Shown here piece by piece: positions 7,235 to 15,600 of a DNA stretch of 64,000 nucleotides. The translations under genes were made by a program, and so were the position numbers. The first letter of the stretch is position 1. Each line of letters begins with the position of its first letter. The stretch is from positions 151,614 through 215,613 of the forward strand of contig NZ_JAERRG010000020.1 in NCBI RefSeq assembly GCF_016741935.1. The letters run 5' to 3'. A model generated the notes under the pieces. That model saw only the letters and a list, made by a program, of their open reading frames with translations, was not told the origin of the DNA and searched no databases. The DNA is from Streptomyces endocoffeicus (GTDB lineage: Bacteria; Actinomycetota; Actinomycetes; Streptomycetales; Streptomycetaceae).

Positions 7235-8199
7235 TCAAGGCGGAGTGGTTCTACTGGCTCGTCGGCGCCGTCTTCCTCGCCATGGCCGCCCAGATGGCCG
7301 TCGACCGCACCAACCCCAAGCGCCTCGGCTCGGCCGCCTTCTGGGGGCTGCTCGGCGGCTGCTTCTTCTACAGCAGCTGGGTGGTGGAGAAGAAGGCCCC
7401 GGCCGAACCGCTGGGCGTCGCCGTCCTCGCCATGGTCTGCCTGGGCGGCTTCCCGCTCACCGGGCGCGGTGTGCCGCGCACCACCACGCCCGAGCAGCGC
7501 GTCGCATCGGCCGCCCGGCTCGGCAGCAAGCTGTTCGTCCCGGCGCTCACCATCCCGCTGGTCGCCGTCGTCTGCGCCTCGGCCGTCAAGCACTGGCACA
7601 TCGGGGGCGAACCGGTCCTGGAGGCCGGCAGCGAGACCATCCTCGGCCTCGGCTTCGGCGCGATCGCCGGACTGCTGGTCGGCATGGTCGTGGTGCGGGA
7701 GCGGCGGCCCGCGGTGCCCCTGCACGCCGGCCGGAGCCTGCTGGAGTCGATGGGCTGGGCGCTGCTGCTGCCCCAGCTGCTCGCCGTGCTCGGCTCCGTC
7801 TTCCAGGAGGCGGGGGTCGGCACCCAGGTCGGCAAGATCACCGAACAGGTGCTGCCGGAGGGCCAGAAGTACGTCGCCGTGGCCGTCTACTGCGTGGGAA
7901 TGGCCCTGTTCACCGTCATCATGGGCAACGCCTTCGCCGCCTTCCCGGTGATGACCGCCGCCATCGGCTGGCCCGTGCTCATCCAGCAGATGCACGGGGA
8001 CGCGCCCGTCGTCCTCGCCGTCGGCATGCTGGCCGGTTTCTGCGGCACGCTCGTGACCCCCATGGCCGCCAACTTCAATCTGGTGCCCGCCGCCCTGCTG
8101 GAACTCAAGGACCAGTACGGGCCCATCAAGGCGCAGATCCCCACCGCCGGGGCGCTGTTGGTCTGCAACATCGCCATCATCTCGCTGTTCGCCTTCTGA
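7231..8199 (+). CDS. DUF979 membrane protein, predicted 5-oxoproline transporter subunit
   Basis: GTG 7231 overlaps the DUF969 stop (GTGA) and gives a 322-residue protein with about nine hydrophobic segments. Recognisable DUF979 stretches include EWFYWLVGAVFLAMAAQM at the N-terminus, FWGLLGGCFFYSSWVVEKK, and FTVIMGNAFAAFPVMTAAIG followed by GFCGTLVTPMAANFN near the C-terminus. It is the obligatory partner of DUF969, probably forming one membrane transporter. The next gene, pyroglutamyl peptidase, begins 14 bases downstream, which links the pair to pyroglutamate metabolism. Biochemical proof of the substrate is not visible here. Confidence 0.88.
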   Translation: MIKAEWFYWLVGAVFLAMAAQMAVDRTNPKRLGSAAFWGLLGGCFFYSSWVVEKKAPAEPLGVAVLAMVCLGGFPLTGRGVPRTTTPEQRVASAARLGSKLFVPALTIPLVAVVCASAVKHWHIGGEPVLEAGSETILGLGFGAIAGLLVGMVVVRERRPAVPLHAGRSLLESMGWALLLPQLLAVLGSVFQEAGVGTQVGKITEQVLPEGQKYVAVAVYCVGMALFTVIMGNAFAAFPVMTAAIGWPVLIQQMHGDAPVVLAVGMLAGFCGTLVTPMAANFNLVPAALLELKDQYGPIKAQIPTAGALLVCNIAIISLFAF

Positions 8200-8213
8200 A
8201 GGGGGCCGCTGCT

Positions 8214-8858
8214 GTGACCCGCGTGCTTCTCACCGGCTTCGAACCCTTCGCGGGCTCGGCCGTCAACCCGTCGTGGCAGGCCGTGTCCCTCGTGGCCGCC
8301 GATCCGCCGTCCGGCACCGAGGCCACGGCCGTACGACTCGCCTGCGTCTTCGGCACCGCCCTCGAGGAGCTGGCCGCCGCCGTGGCGGCGGCCGACCCCG
8401 ACCTGGTGCTGTGCGTGGGCCAGGCGGGCGGCCGTCCCGGTATCACCGTCGAGCGGGTCGCGATCAACGTGGACGACGCCCGGATACCCGACAACGCCGG
8501 ACGTCGGCCCATCGATGAACCGGTGGTCGAGGGCGGCCCCGCCGCCTACTTCGCCTCCCTGCCCGTCAAGGCGTGTGTCGCGGCCGTCCGCGAGGCCGGG
8601 ATTCCGGCCGCCGTCTCACAGACCGCCGGAACGTTTGTGTGCAACCACGTCTTCTACGGTCTGGCCCATCTCATCGCCACCGAGCGGCCCGCCCTGCGCG
8701 GCGGCTTCGTCCACCTCCCGTACGCGCCCGAACAGGTCGTGGACGGCACCGAACCAGCACTGCCCGCCACCATGGCCGCCGACGCGCTGCGGGCGATCAT
8801 CGGGGCGGCCGTGAGCACCCGGACCGATCTGCGCGTCGCCGAGGGGGCGACGCATTGA
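8214..8858 (+). CDS. pcp: Pyroglutamyl-peptidase I (pyrrolidone carboxylate peptidase)
   Basis: The 214-residue cysteine peptidase of family C15 removes N-terminal pyroglutamate from peptides, giving free 5-oxoproline. The catalytic triad is visible: Glu80 in ITVERVAINVDD, Cys143 in GTFVCNHVFYG and His167 in GGFVHLPYAPEQ. The N-terminal VLLTGFEPFAGSAVNPS is the family signature. The chosen GTG at 8214 matches family length. It is third in the operon after the predicted transporter pair and overlaps the DUF2891 gene. With PxpABC next door, pyroglutamyl peptides can be converted to glutamate. Confidence 0.95.
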   Translation: MTRVLLTGFEPFAGSAVNPSWQAVSLVAADPPSGTEATAVRLACVFGTALEELAAAVAAADPDLVLCVGQAGGRPGITVERVAINVDDARIPDNAGRRPIDEPVVEGGPAAYFASLPVKACVAAVREAGIPAAVSQTAGTFVCNHVFYGLAHLIATERPALRGGFVHLPYAPEQVVDGTEPALPATMAADALRAIIGAAVSTRTDLRVAEGATH

Positions 8859-10003
8859 GCGCTTACGAGCCGAACGCGGCGACCAAGCCGGATGGGATGA
8901 ATGAGCCGGACGAGCTGGATGGGATGAATGAGCTGAATGAGCCGGATGAGTCGGACGAGATGAATGAGCCGGACGGGACGGGGAGCGAACTCGGCCGGCA
9001 CGCGGCCCGGTTCGCCGCCCTCGCCACCGCCAACGTCACCCGGGCCTACCCCAACGCCCCCGCGCATCTGCTGCGCGGGCCCGAGGACCTGGTCGAGCCG
9101 CGCCGGTACCACCCCGCCTTCTACGGTTCCTACGACTGGCACTCCGCGGTCCACATGCACTGGCTGCTGGTCCGGCTGCTGCGCCGCTGCCCCGACCGCG
9201 TCCGCGCCGACGAGGTCACCGCCGTACTGGACGGGCACCTTACGGCCGATGCCCTCGCCGCCGAGGCGGACTATCTGCGCGCCCATCCCTCCTTCGAGCG
9301 CCCTTACGGATGGGCCTGGCTGCTCGCGCTGACCGCCGAGTGCCGGAGCCTGCCGGGGCCCGCGGGCGAGCGCTGGGCCGAGGCCCTGGAACCGGCCGCC
9401 GACGCCGTCCGCGCACTGCTGGGCGGATGGCTGGAACGCGCCACCTATCCGGTGCGGCACGGCGTCCACACCAACAGCGCCTTCGCCCTCGGCCTGGTCC
9501 TGGACAGCGCGGCCGCCGCGGGCCTTGAGGGGATCGTCGAACCGGTCACCGAGGCCGTCCTCGACTGGTTCGCCGACGACCGCGACGCCCCCGTCCACTG
9601 GGAGCCCTCCGGGCAGGACTTCCTCTCGCCCGCGCTCACCGAGGCCGAGACGGTCTGCCGGGTGCTGCCGGAGGAGGAGTTCGCGCGCTGGCTGGAACGC
9701 TTCCTCCCCGGCGTCGAATGGGGCGCGCCCGTCACCGTGCTCACCCCGCCCATCGTCTCCGACCCCGCCGATCCGCATATCGGTCACCTCCTCGGCCTCA
9801 TCCTCAGCCGGGCCGCCGCGCTCCGCCGCCTGGCCGCCGCCCTGCCGCACGGCGACCCGCGCGCGGACGTGCTGCGGACGGCGGCCCGTGACCATCTGGC
9901 CGCCGGGCTCCCGGCCACCGTCTCCGGGGACTTCACCGGCGACCACTGGCTCGCCACCTTCGCGGCGCTCGCCCTGGACGGACCACCGGCCGGTGAGCCG
10001 TAG
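8855..10003 (+). CDS. DUF2891 family protein in the 5-oxoproline operon
   Basis: The product has 382 residues if translation starts at TTG 8855, which overlaps the pcp stop (TTGA); the first in-frame ATG is at 8897. Residues ~10-42 are an acidic repeat (variants of GMNEPDE) that looks like a local expansion. The remainder matches the DUF2891 pattern: YHPAFYGSYDWHSAVHMHWLL, HPSFERPYGWAWLL, YPVRHGVHTNSAFAL, WEPSGQDFLSP and GDHWLATFAALAL. Conserved Trp, His and Asp residues and its helical nature suggest an enzyme of alpha/alpha-barrel type, but no function is established. The operon position ties it to pyroglutamate or peptide use. Confidence 0.82.
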   Translation: MSAYEPNAATKPDGMNEPDELDGMNELNEPDESDEMNEPDGTGSELGRHAARFAALATANVTRAYPNAPAHLLRGPEDLVEPRRYHPAFYGSYDWHSAVHMHWLLVRLLRRCPDRVRADEVTAVLDGHLTADALAAEADYLRAHPSFERPYGWAWLLALTAECRSLPGPAGERWAEALEPAADAVRALLGGWLERATYPVRHGVHTNSAFALGLVLDSAAAAGLEGIVEPVTEAVLDWFADDRDAPVHWEPSGQDFLSPALTEAETVCRVLPEEEFARWLERFLPGVEWGAPVTVLTPPIVSDPADPHIGHLLGLILSRAAALRRLAAALPHGDPRADVLRTAARDHLAAGLPATVSGDFTGDHWLATFAALALDGPPAGEP

Positions 10004-10055
10004 ACTGACGGATCGGTGAGGTGCGGGGGACGCGCCGGTGTACGCGTGTGCACGC

Positions 10056-10097
10056 GCGGGGGACCTGGTGCGTCATGCGGGGGACCTGGTGTGTCAT
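10056..10097. repeat. Two tandem 21-bp copies upstream of the SMC-like operon
   Basis: GCGGGGGACCTGGTGCGTCAT (10056-10076) is followed directly by the same 21-mer with one change (10077-10097). They end about 45 bases before the -10 element of the next operon, a position suited to a regulator that binds two helical faces. Confidence 0.75.
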
Positions 10098-10141
10098 AGC
10101 GGGATCTCCGTGCCGTTTCGTACGTTGTCGGTGCGACCGCC

Positions 10142-10157
10142 TACTCTGTGCGACGTG
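10142..10157 (+). promoter_or_regulatory. Candidate -10 element and leaderless GTG start of the SMC-like operon
   Basis: TACTCT at 10142-10147 fits TANNNT, and the GTG start at 10155 lies 7 bases after it, where the transcript should begin. No ribosome-binding site precedes this GTG. Together this suggests a leaderless mRNA, which is common in actinobacteria. No convincing -35 is present at the usual distance. Confidence 0.45.
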
Positions 10158-11687
10158 ACATCTCCACCCCCGGGGGCCGCCGCGCCCCAGCTCAACACCG
10201 CTGAAGGGGCCGCCCGGCCGGCCCCGGGCCCGGCCGCCGACGAGGGCCTGGCCCGGCGGCTGCGCGCGCTCGCCTGCACCGCGCCGCTGCACGACCTGGA
10301 CGCGCGCAAGGCCAACCTCGCGGGGGAGTACGGGGTGTACGCGATGGCAGAGGTCGCCCTCGCCGCGATCGACCTCGTCACGCTCCACATGGACTTCGAC
10401 ACCGGCGCCGACCACGAGCAGATAGTGGCCAGGCTGCTGCCCCGGGTGGCGGCCCAGGCCCCCGGCCGCCCCGCCGCCGAGCACGACCGGGTCGCCCGCT
10501 GGGTGCTGGAGAACCTGATCAACGTCGGCAGTGTGGACCGCGGCTTCCGCGCCGTTTATGGCACCTTCGGGCCCGATGGGGTGTATGTCCGCAGGGACTA
10601 CGACTTCAAGCTGATCGAGGAGGTGCCGGGGCCCGGCGGCAGCGTCTATCTGCGCACCACCGACGAGGCGGTCAACGTCCTGGTCGGCGCCCTCGACACG
10701 GATGTCACCAGCGCCCAGATCGCCGCCGAGGTCAAGCTGGAGGTCCTGATCAGCCGGGGCCGCCTCGCCGACGCCCAACTCGCCGCCGAGCAGGCCCGCT
10801 ACCGCACCGTGCAGTACTCGGAGACGCTGCGCCGCACCCTCGACGCCACCCGGCGGAACGTCCGCGCCGTCGACTGGCTGAGCACCGTCCCCGAGCTGAT
10901 CAGCGAGGCGCTCGACCACGTCGCCGACCGCTACCGCCACGAGAACGCGATCCTCACCAATATCCGCAAGGCGCGCGACGAGGCCGAGAGCGCCGAGCAC
11001 AAGCGGCGCGCCGCCGAGCTCGTCGACATCGTCAAGGACTGCATCCGGCGCCACACCCAGCTGCAGTCCCGGCTGCTGGAGGCCGGTCCGCTGTTCCGCG
11101 CCGAGCAGGACCGCCAGGCCTTCGCACCCCCGGCCCCGCGCTCCGGATACGACCTGTACGGACAGCTGCTGGCCCCCGTCCTCCCGCTGCCCCTCGAGCG
11201 CGCGGGCCGGGTCACCGACGCGTTCTTCGGCCGCGGCACGGGGCTGCGCACCCCGACCTCGGTGCGGATGAGCGACCTGGTCGAGATGCTGCTCACCCCG
11301 CCCGTGGAGCGGGAGCACCTCGGCGCGGAGATGCCCGAGCCGGACCTCATCGCCACCCCCGACGACAGCCGCTTCAGTGAGGAGCAGCTGGCGGTGGCCA
11401 TGGAGCTGCTCGAACTGCCCGCGGACGCCCCGCGGCGGCTGTCCGGGCTGCTCGCCGACGCCCGCCGCCGCGACCCCGATCTGCCCTATCTGATCGCCCT
11501 CCTCGCCGTCCACGCCGCCAGCCCCCCGGTCGGCACCGCCTACCGCCAGGGCGAGCAGCGGCTGCTGTTCGCCGTGGACGACGGCACCGACCTCGACGAC
11601 CCCGAATTCGGCGGCGCCGACCTGATAGTGGGCACCGCCCTGCTGGACGCGGTCGGTATGGCGGCCGACCGCGCGGAGGTGGCGTGA
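10155..11687 (+). CDS. Kleisin-like subunit of an SMC-type complex (MukF/JetA-like)
   Basis: The 510-residue protein starts at GTG 10155. After a Pro/Ala-rich leader (1-40), residues ~45-175 look like a winged-helix module. A long helical middle region follows (~175-320) with heptad-like charge pattern (NILTNIRKARDEAESAEHKRRAAELVDIVKDC), and a helical C-terminal part. It is the first of three genes ending in a giant SMC-like ATPase, the order seen in MukF-E-B and JetA-B-C. I infer that it is the kleisin bridging the ATPase heads. I cannot assign a named family from sequence alone. It contains no nuclease motif. Confidence 0.6.
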   Translation: MTSPPPGAAAPQLNTAEGAARPAPGPAADEGLARRLRALACTAPLHDLDARKANLAGEYGVYAMAEVALAAIDLVTLHMDFDTGADHEQIVARLLPRVAAQAPGRPAAEHDRVARWVLENLINVGSVDRGFRAVYGTFGPDGVYVRRDYDFKLIEEVPGPGGSVYLRTTDEAVNVLVGALDTDVTSAQIAAEVKLEVLISRGRLADAQLAAEQARYRTVQYSETLRRTLDATRRNVRAVDWLSTVPELISEALDHVADRYRHENAILTNIRKARDEAESAEHKRRAAELVDIVKDCIRRHTQLQSRLLEAGPLFRAEQDRQAFAPPAPRSGYDLYGQLLAPVLPLPLERAGRVTDAFFGRGTGLRTPTSVRMSDLVEMLLTPPVEREHLGAEMPEPDLIATPDDSRFSEEQLAVAMELLELPADAPRRLSGLLADARRRDPDLPYLIALLAVHAASPPVGTAYRQGEQRLLFAVDDGTDLDDPEFGGADLIVGTALLDAVGMAADRAEVA

Positions 11688-11734
11688 TGACCGCGACCCA
11701 TGAGTACGCCCCGCGCGAGGAGGTTCAGCCGTGA
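11687..11734 (+). CDS. 15-codon mini-frame linking the kleisin and KITE genes
   Basis: ATG 11687 overlaps the kleisin stop (TGATG). The frame encodes only MTATHEYAPREEVQP and ends at TGA 11732-11734, which overlaps the GTG start of the next gene (GTGA). It contains that gene's ribosome-binding site (GAGGAGG). It may couple translation of the two subunits; it could also be chance. Confidence 0.3.
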   Translation: MTATHEYAPREEVQP

Positions 11735-12615
11735 CCGAGTACGACATCGACGAGATGACACCGCCGGACCCGGCCCCCGCCCCGGCGGCGGCCGGGCTGG
11801 CGCCCGCCGACGCGGCCGACGCCGCGCGGCTGGTGGCCTTCGGACTCCAGCCCAAGCTGCTGCCCGCGCGGGACGTCGAATACTCCGAGCTGCTGCGCCG
11901 GCACCGCGACGAACCGGCGTTCGCGCGCCTCACCGACGCCATCGCCGCCGGGCTCGGGCTCATCGTGCTGGAGGTGTCGACCCGCGCCGGAATGGCGGTG
12001 ACCGCCGCCGAGGACTCCGTCTTCGCCGTCCGCATGGGCGACTACGCCCGCCGCGCCGCCACCGACTCCGCCGACCGCTTTCTGCACGGTCTCGCCCATC
12101 TCGCCGTCGCCGCCCTGGCCTTCCCCCGCCCCGAGGACCTCGCCGACGACGGCTATATCGGCCGCGTCACCGTCAACGGGGTCGACGCCTTCGTCCGCCA
12201 GGCGTGCCGGCGGCTGGAGGAGCGCGCCGAGGAGCAGGGGGAGAACACCGACCCCACCACCGGTGCGCCCGGGCTGGAGTCCGCCTGGCGGGTCTACGCC
12301 CGGCGCAGCGCGACCGGCGCCACCAAGGACGCCCGCAGGCTCGCCGGTTCCACCACCGGCATCGTCGGCAAGGCCGCCGCCTTCCTGGTCGACTCCGGCT
12401 TCCTCCAGCGCACCGGGGACGAATCCGGCGGCACCTACCGCACGACCGCCCGCTACCAGCTCCAGGTGCGCGACATGGCGGCCTCCGCCGCCATGGCCGA
12501 GCTGCTGGAGCTCGGTGTCGTCCCCGTCAGCGACGGCGGCGCCACCCTGCTGCCCCCCGACCAGGGCGACGACCTCGACCTGGTGGCCGACGCCGGTCTC
12601 CCCTTCCACTCCTGA
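11731..12615 (+). CDS. KITE-like winged-helix subunit of an SMC-type complex (MukE/JetB-like)
   Basis: The 294-residue protein has an acidic, Pro/Ala-rich N-terminus. Hydrophobic and charged helices follow (FARLTDAIAAGLGLIVLEVS), then a region that looks like a second winged helix (STTGIVGKAAAFLVDSGFLQRTG ... TYRTTARYQLQVRDMAA). It ends with an acidic tail. Size and position between a kleisin-like gene and an SMC-like ATPase fit the small KITE partner that binds kleisin in MukBEF and Wadjet complexes. GTG 11731 has GCGAGGAGG about 8 bases upstream. The family call is inferred from operon order and rough fold pattern, not a named motif. Confidence 0.55.
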   Translation: MTEYDIDEMTPPDPAPAPAAAGLAPADAADAARLVAFGLQPKLLPARDVEYSELLRRHRDEPAFARLTDAIAAGLGLIVLEVSTRAGMAVTAAEDSVFAVRMGDYARRAATDSADRFLHGLAHLAVAALAFPRPEDLADDGYIGRVTVNGVDAFVRQACRRLEERAEEQGENTDPTTGAPGLESAWRVYARRSATGATKDARRLAGSTTGIVGKAAAFLVDSGFLQRTGDESGGTYRTTARYQLQVRDMAASAAMAELLELGVVPVSDGGATLLPPDQGDDLDLVADAGLPFHS

Positions 12616-12691
12616 ACCCCGACTGAACCCCGACGCCTGGCCCCCACCCGCCCGACACCACCACACCTTCCGACAACGAGAGTCCGCCGCC

Positions 12692-15600
12692 ATGTACGAG
12701 CTGTCCCGGATCCGCCTCTACTCCATCGGGCCGGCCGGTGCGCGTTACGCCGACACCGTGCTGGACCTGCGCGGAGTCGGCGAGCCGGTGCCCAGCCCCG
12801 CGCCCACCCAGGCGGAGTTCTTCGAGGAGGAGCCGGTCGGCCCGCCGCGCCGCCCCGCCCCCGCCGGGGTGCTCTTCCTGGAGAACGGCGGCGGCAAGTC
12901 CGTCCTGCTCAAGCTGATCTTCTCGGTGATGCTGCCCGGCCATCGCAACACCCTGGGCGGGGCCAGCTCCGGTGTGCTGCGCAAGTTCCTGCTCGCCGAC
13001 GACTGCGGGCATGTCGCGCTGGAGTGGCAGCACACCGTCACCGGTGAGACCGTCGTCGTCGGCAAGGTCAGCGAATGGCGCGGCCGTCAGGTCTCCAACG
13101 ACCCGCGGAAGTTCGCCGAGGCGTGGTACTCCTTCCGGCCCGGCCCCGGAATGAGCCTGGACTCGCTGCCGGTCGCCGAGTCCGCGGCGGTGCGGCCCGC
13201 CGTCGAGGGCGCCTCCACCGCCCGCGGCCGCCGCCGCACCATGAAGGGCTTCCGTGACGCCCTTACGGAGGCCGCCAAGGCATACCCGCATCTGGACGTG
13301 GTCTGGGTGGAGATCCACGAGCGCTGGAACGAACACCTCGGCGAGCTCGGCCTCGACCCCGAACTCTTCCGCTACCAGCGGGAGATGAACGCCGACGAGG
13401 GCGAGGCCGCCGGGCTCTTCGCGGTCAAGAATGACTCCGACTTCACCGACCTCCTGCTGCGCGCCGTCACCGACACCCGCGACACCGACGGGCTCGCCGA
13501 CCTCGTCCATGGCTTCGCCCACAAGCTGGGGCGCCGCGCCGAGCTGACCGCCGAGCGCGAATTCACCGCCGGTTCGCTCGATCTGCTCCAGCGCATCGCG
13601 GACGCCGCGGAGCGGCGTGAGCAGGCGCGCGGTGTGCACGCGGGCGCCGAGCGCCGCACCCGTACGCTCGCCCGGCGGCTGTCCGCGCGCGGCGCGGAGG
13701 AGCGGGCGCGGGCCGCCGAGCTCGCCGAGCGGGTCGCCTCCGCCGCCGAGGCCGTCACCGACGCCGAGGGGGCGCGCGGCCGCAGCGATCTCGTCGCCGC
13801 CGAACTCGCCTACCGGCACGCCTCCTTGGCGCTCGCCGCCGCCGAGAAGGGCGCCGCCGCGCAGCGCCGCGAGCTCAACGACGCCCGCACCCTGCACTCC
13901 GCCTGGCAGGCCGCCGAGACGGTGCTGCGCCACCGCGCCGCCGCCGACCGCTCCGCGCGCGTGGCCGCCGCGATCCGCGAGGCGGAGCGGGACGCGGCGC
14001 CCGCGCTCGCCGCCCGCGCCAAGGCCGCGGCCGACCTCGTCCGCGCCCTGCACGCGGCCGCGGAGGACGGCGAGCGGGTCGCCAACGGCGAGGAGGAGCG
14101 GTCCGCCGTCCTCCAGGAGGCGGGCGAGGCCGCCCACCGCGACGCCACCTCCGCCGCCACGGCGGCCCAGCGCGCCCGCAGCGACACCGAGCATCTGCGC
14201 CAGCGGCTCGCCGAGGTCGAGCAGGAGACCGCCGAGGCCGTCCGCGCCGGATGGCTCGACGACTCCGCCCCCGACGCCGACCCGGCGCGCGCCGCCCTCG
14301 CCGCGAGCGATGCCGAGAAGACCACGGTCGCCGCCTTCGACGAGGCCCGCGAGACCGCCCGGCGCACCGCCGACCACGCGAAGTCGGCCGCCGCCGAGGA
14401 GGCCCGCGCCGAACTGGCCGCGGCGCGGGCGGTGGACGCGGCGCGGGCCGCGGAGTCCGCGTACGACGCGGAACGGCGCGCCGCGGAGGCGCTGGGCGCG
14501 GAGCAGCGCTTGGTCGAACTGCTGGGCCTGCCACAGCCCCCCGCCACCGTCCCCGCCCCCCGCGGCACCACCACTCGCCCGTCACCGGCGGACGCGCGCG
14601 CGGCGCGCGGGGTGACGGTGCGCGTTCCGGGCGCGGACGGCGTGGGCCGCCGAGGCGCCCGAGCCCTGCCGACCGACTCCGACCGGGCCGGGTGGATCAC
14701 GGTCCACGTGGACGAGGAGGACACGGACGACGTCGGCCTCTCCCAACTCCCCGCCGCCTTCCGCGCGGACCCCTCCGCCCACACGATCCCCGTGGACTGC
14801 GGGCCCGCGCCCCACGACCACGCCTACGCCCCCGAGGAGCCCCCCACCGACATCCGCGAACGTTTCGCGGGAGAGGACTACGCCGGGATGGGCGCCGCCC
14901 CGGCGCGCCCCACGGACGATCCCGCGGCGCGCGGTGACGGCGTTCCCGCCTCGTGCGCGCTCGGTGAGCCGTGCCCGGTGGACGAGGTGCCGGGGGGCGG
15001 CTCCGTCCCGGTCGGCGGTGCACGGACGGATGCCGGACCGGTGGGCGAGGCGGAGGAGGCGCCCTCCACTCGCCATGGAGCGGCGTCCGTCGAGGACGCG
15101 GAGGCGGGCCCCGGGGAGACCCCCGGGCGTCGTCCGCTCGCGGCGGAGTCGCGGCCCGCGGGGCGGGTGACGGTACGGATCGACGAGGCTGAGGACGCCC
15201 CGTCGGGCGATGGCCTTCCGCGCCCGGAGGGCCACCGTGGCGGCGCCCCGGACGTGGCGGCCGATCCCCACGGCGACGGCGGTAAGGCCGCCACGGACTC
15301 CGCCGACGTCGCCCACGCGGCCCCGCCGGGCGGCTCGCGCGGTGGCGCCCGGGTCGTGGCGGCTGAGTCCCGGCCGTCCGAAGAGGTTTCGGCTCGGGTG
15401 GGGGACGGTGACGACGGTCAGGCCGTAGGGGAGACCGCCGCCACCGGCACCCGGCCCGCCAACGTCACCCCCGCCGATGCCGTCACCCCCGCCGACGCCG
15501 ACCCCGACCCCGACCCCGACGACTCCGACTGCTGGAGCCCCGAGCCCGGCGGCGACCCCGAGCCCGAACCCAACCGCGGCCACCGCACCCCGCCCGCCCC

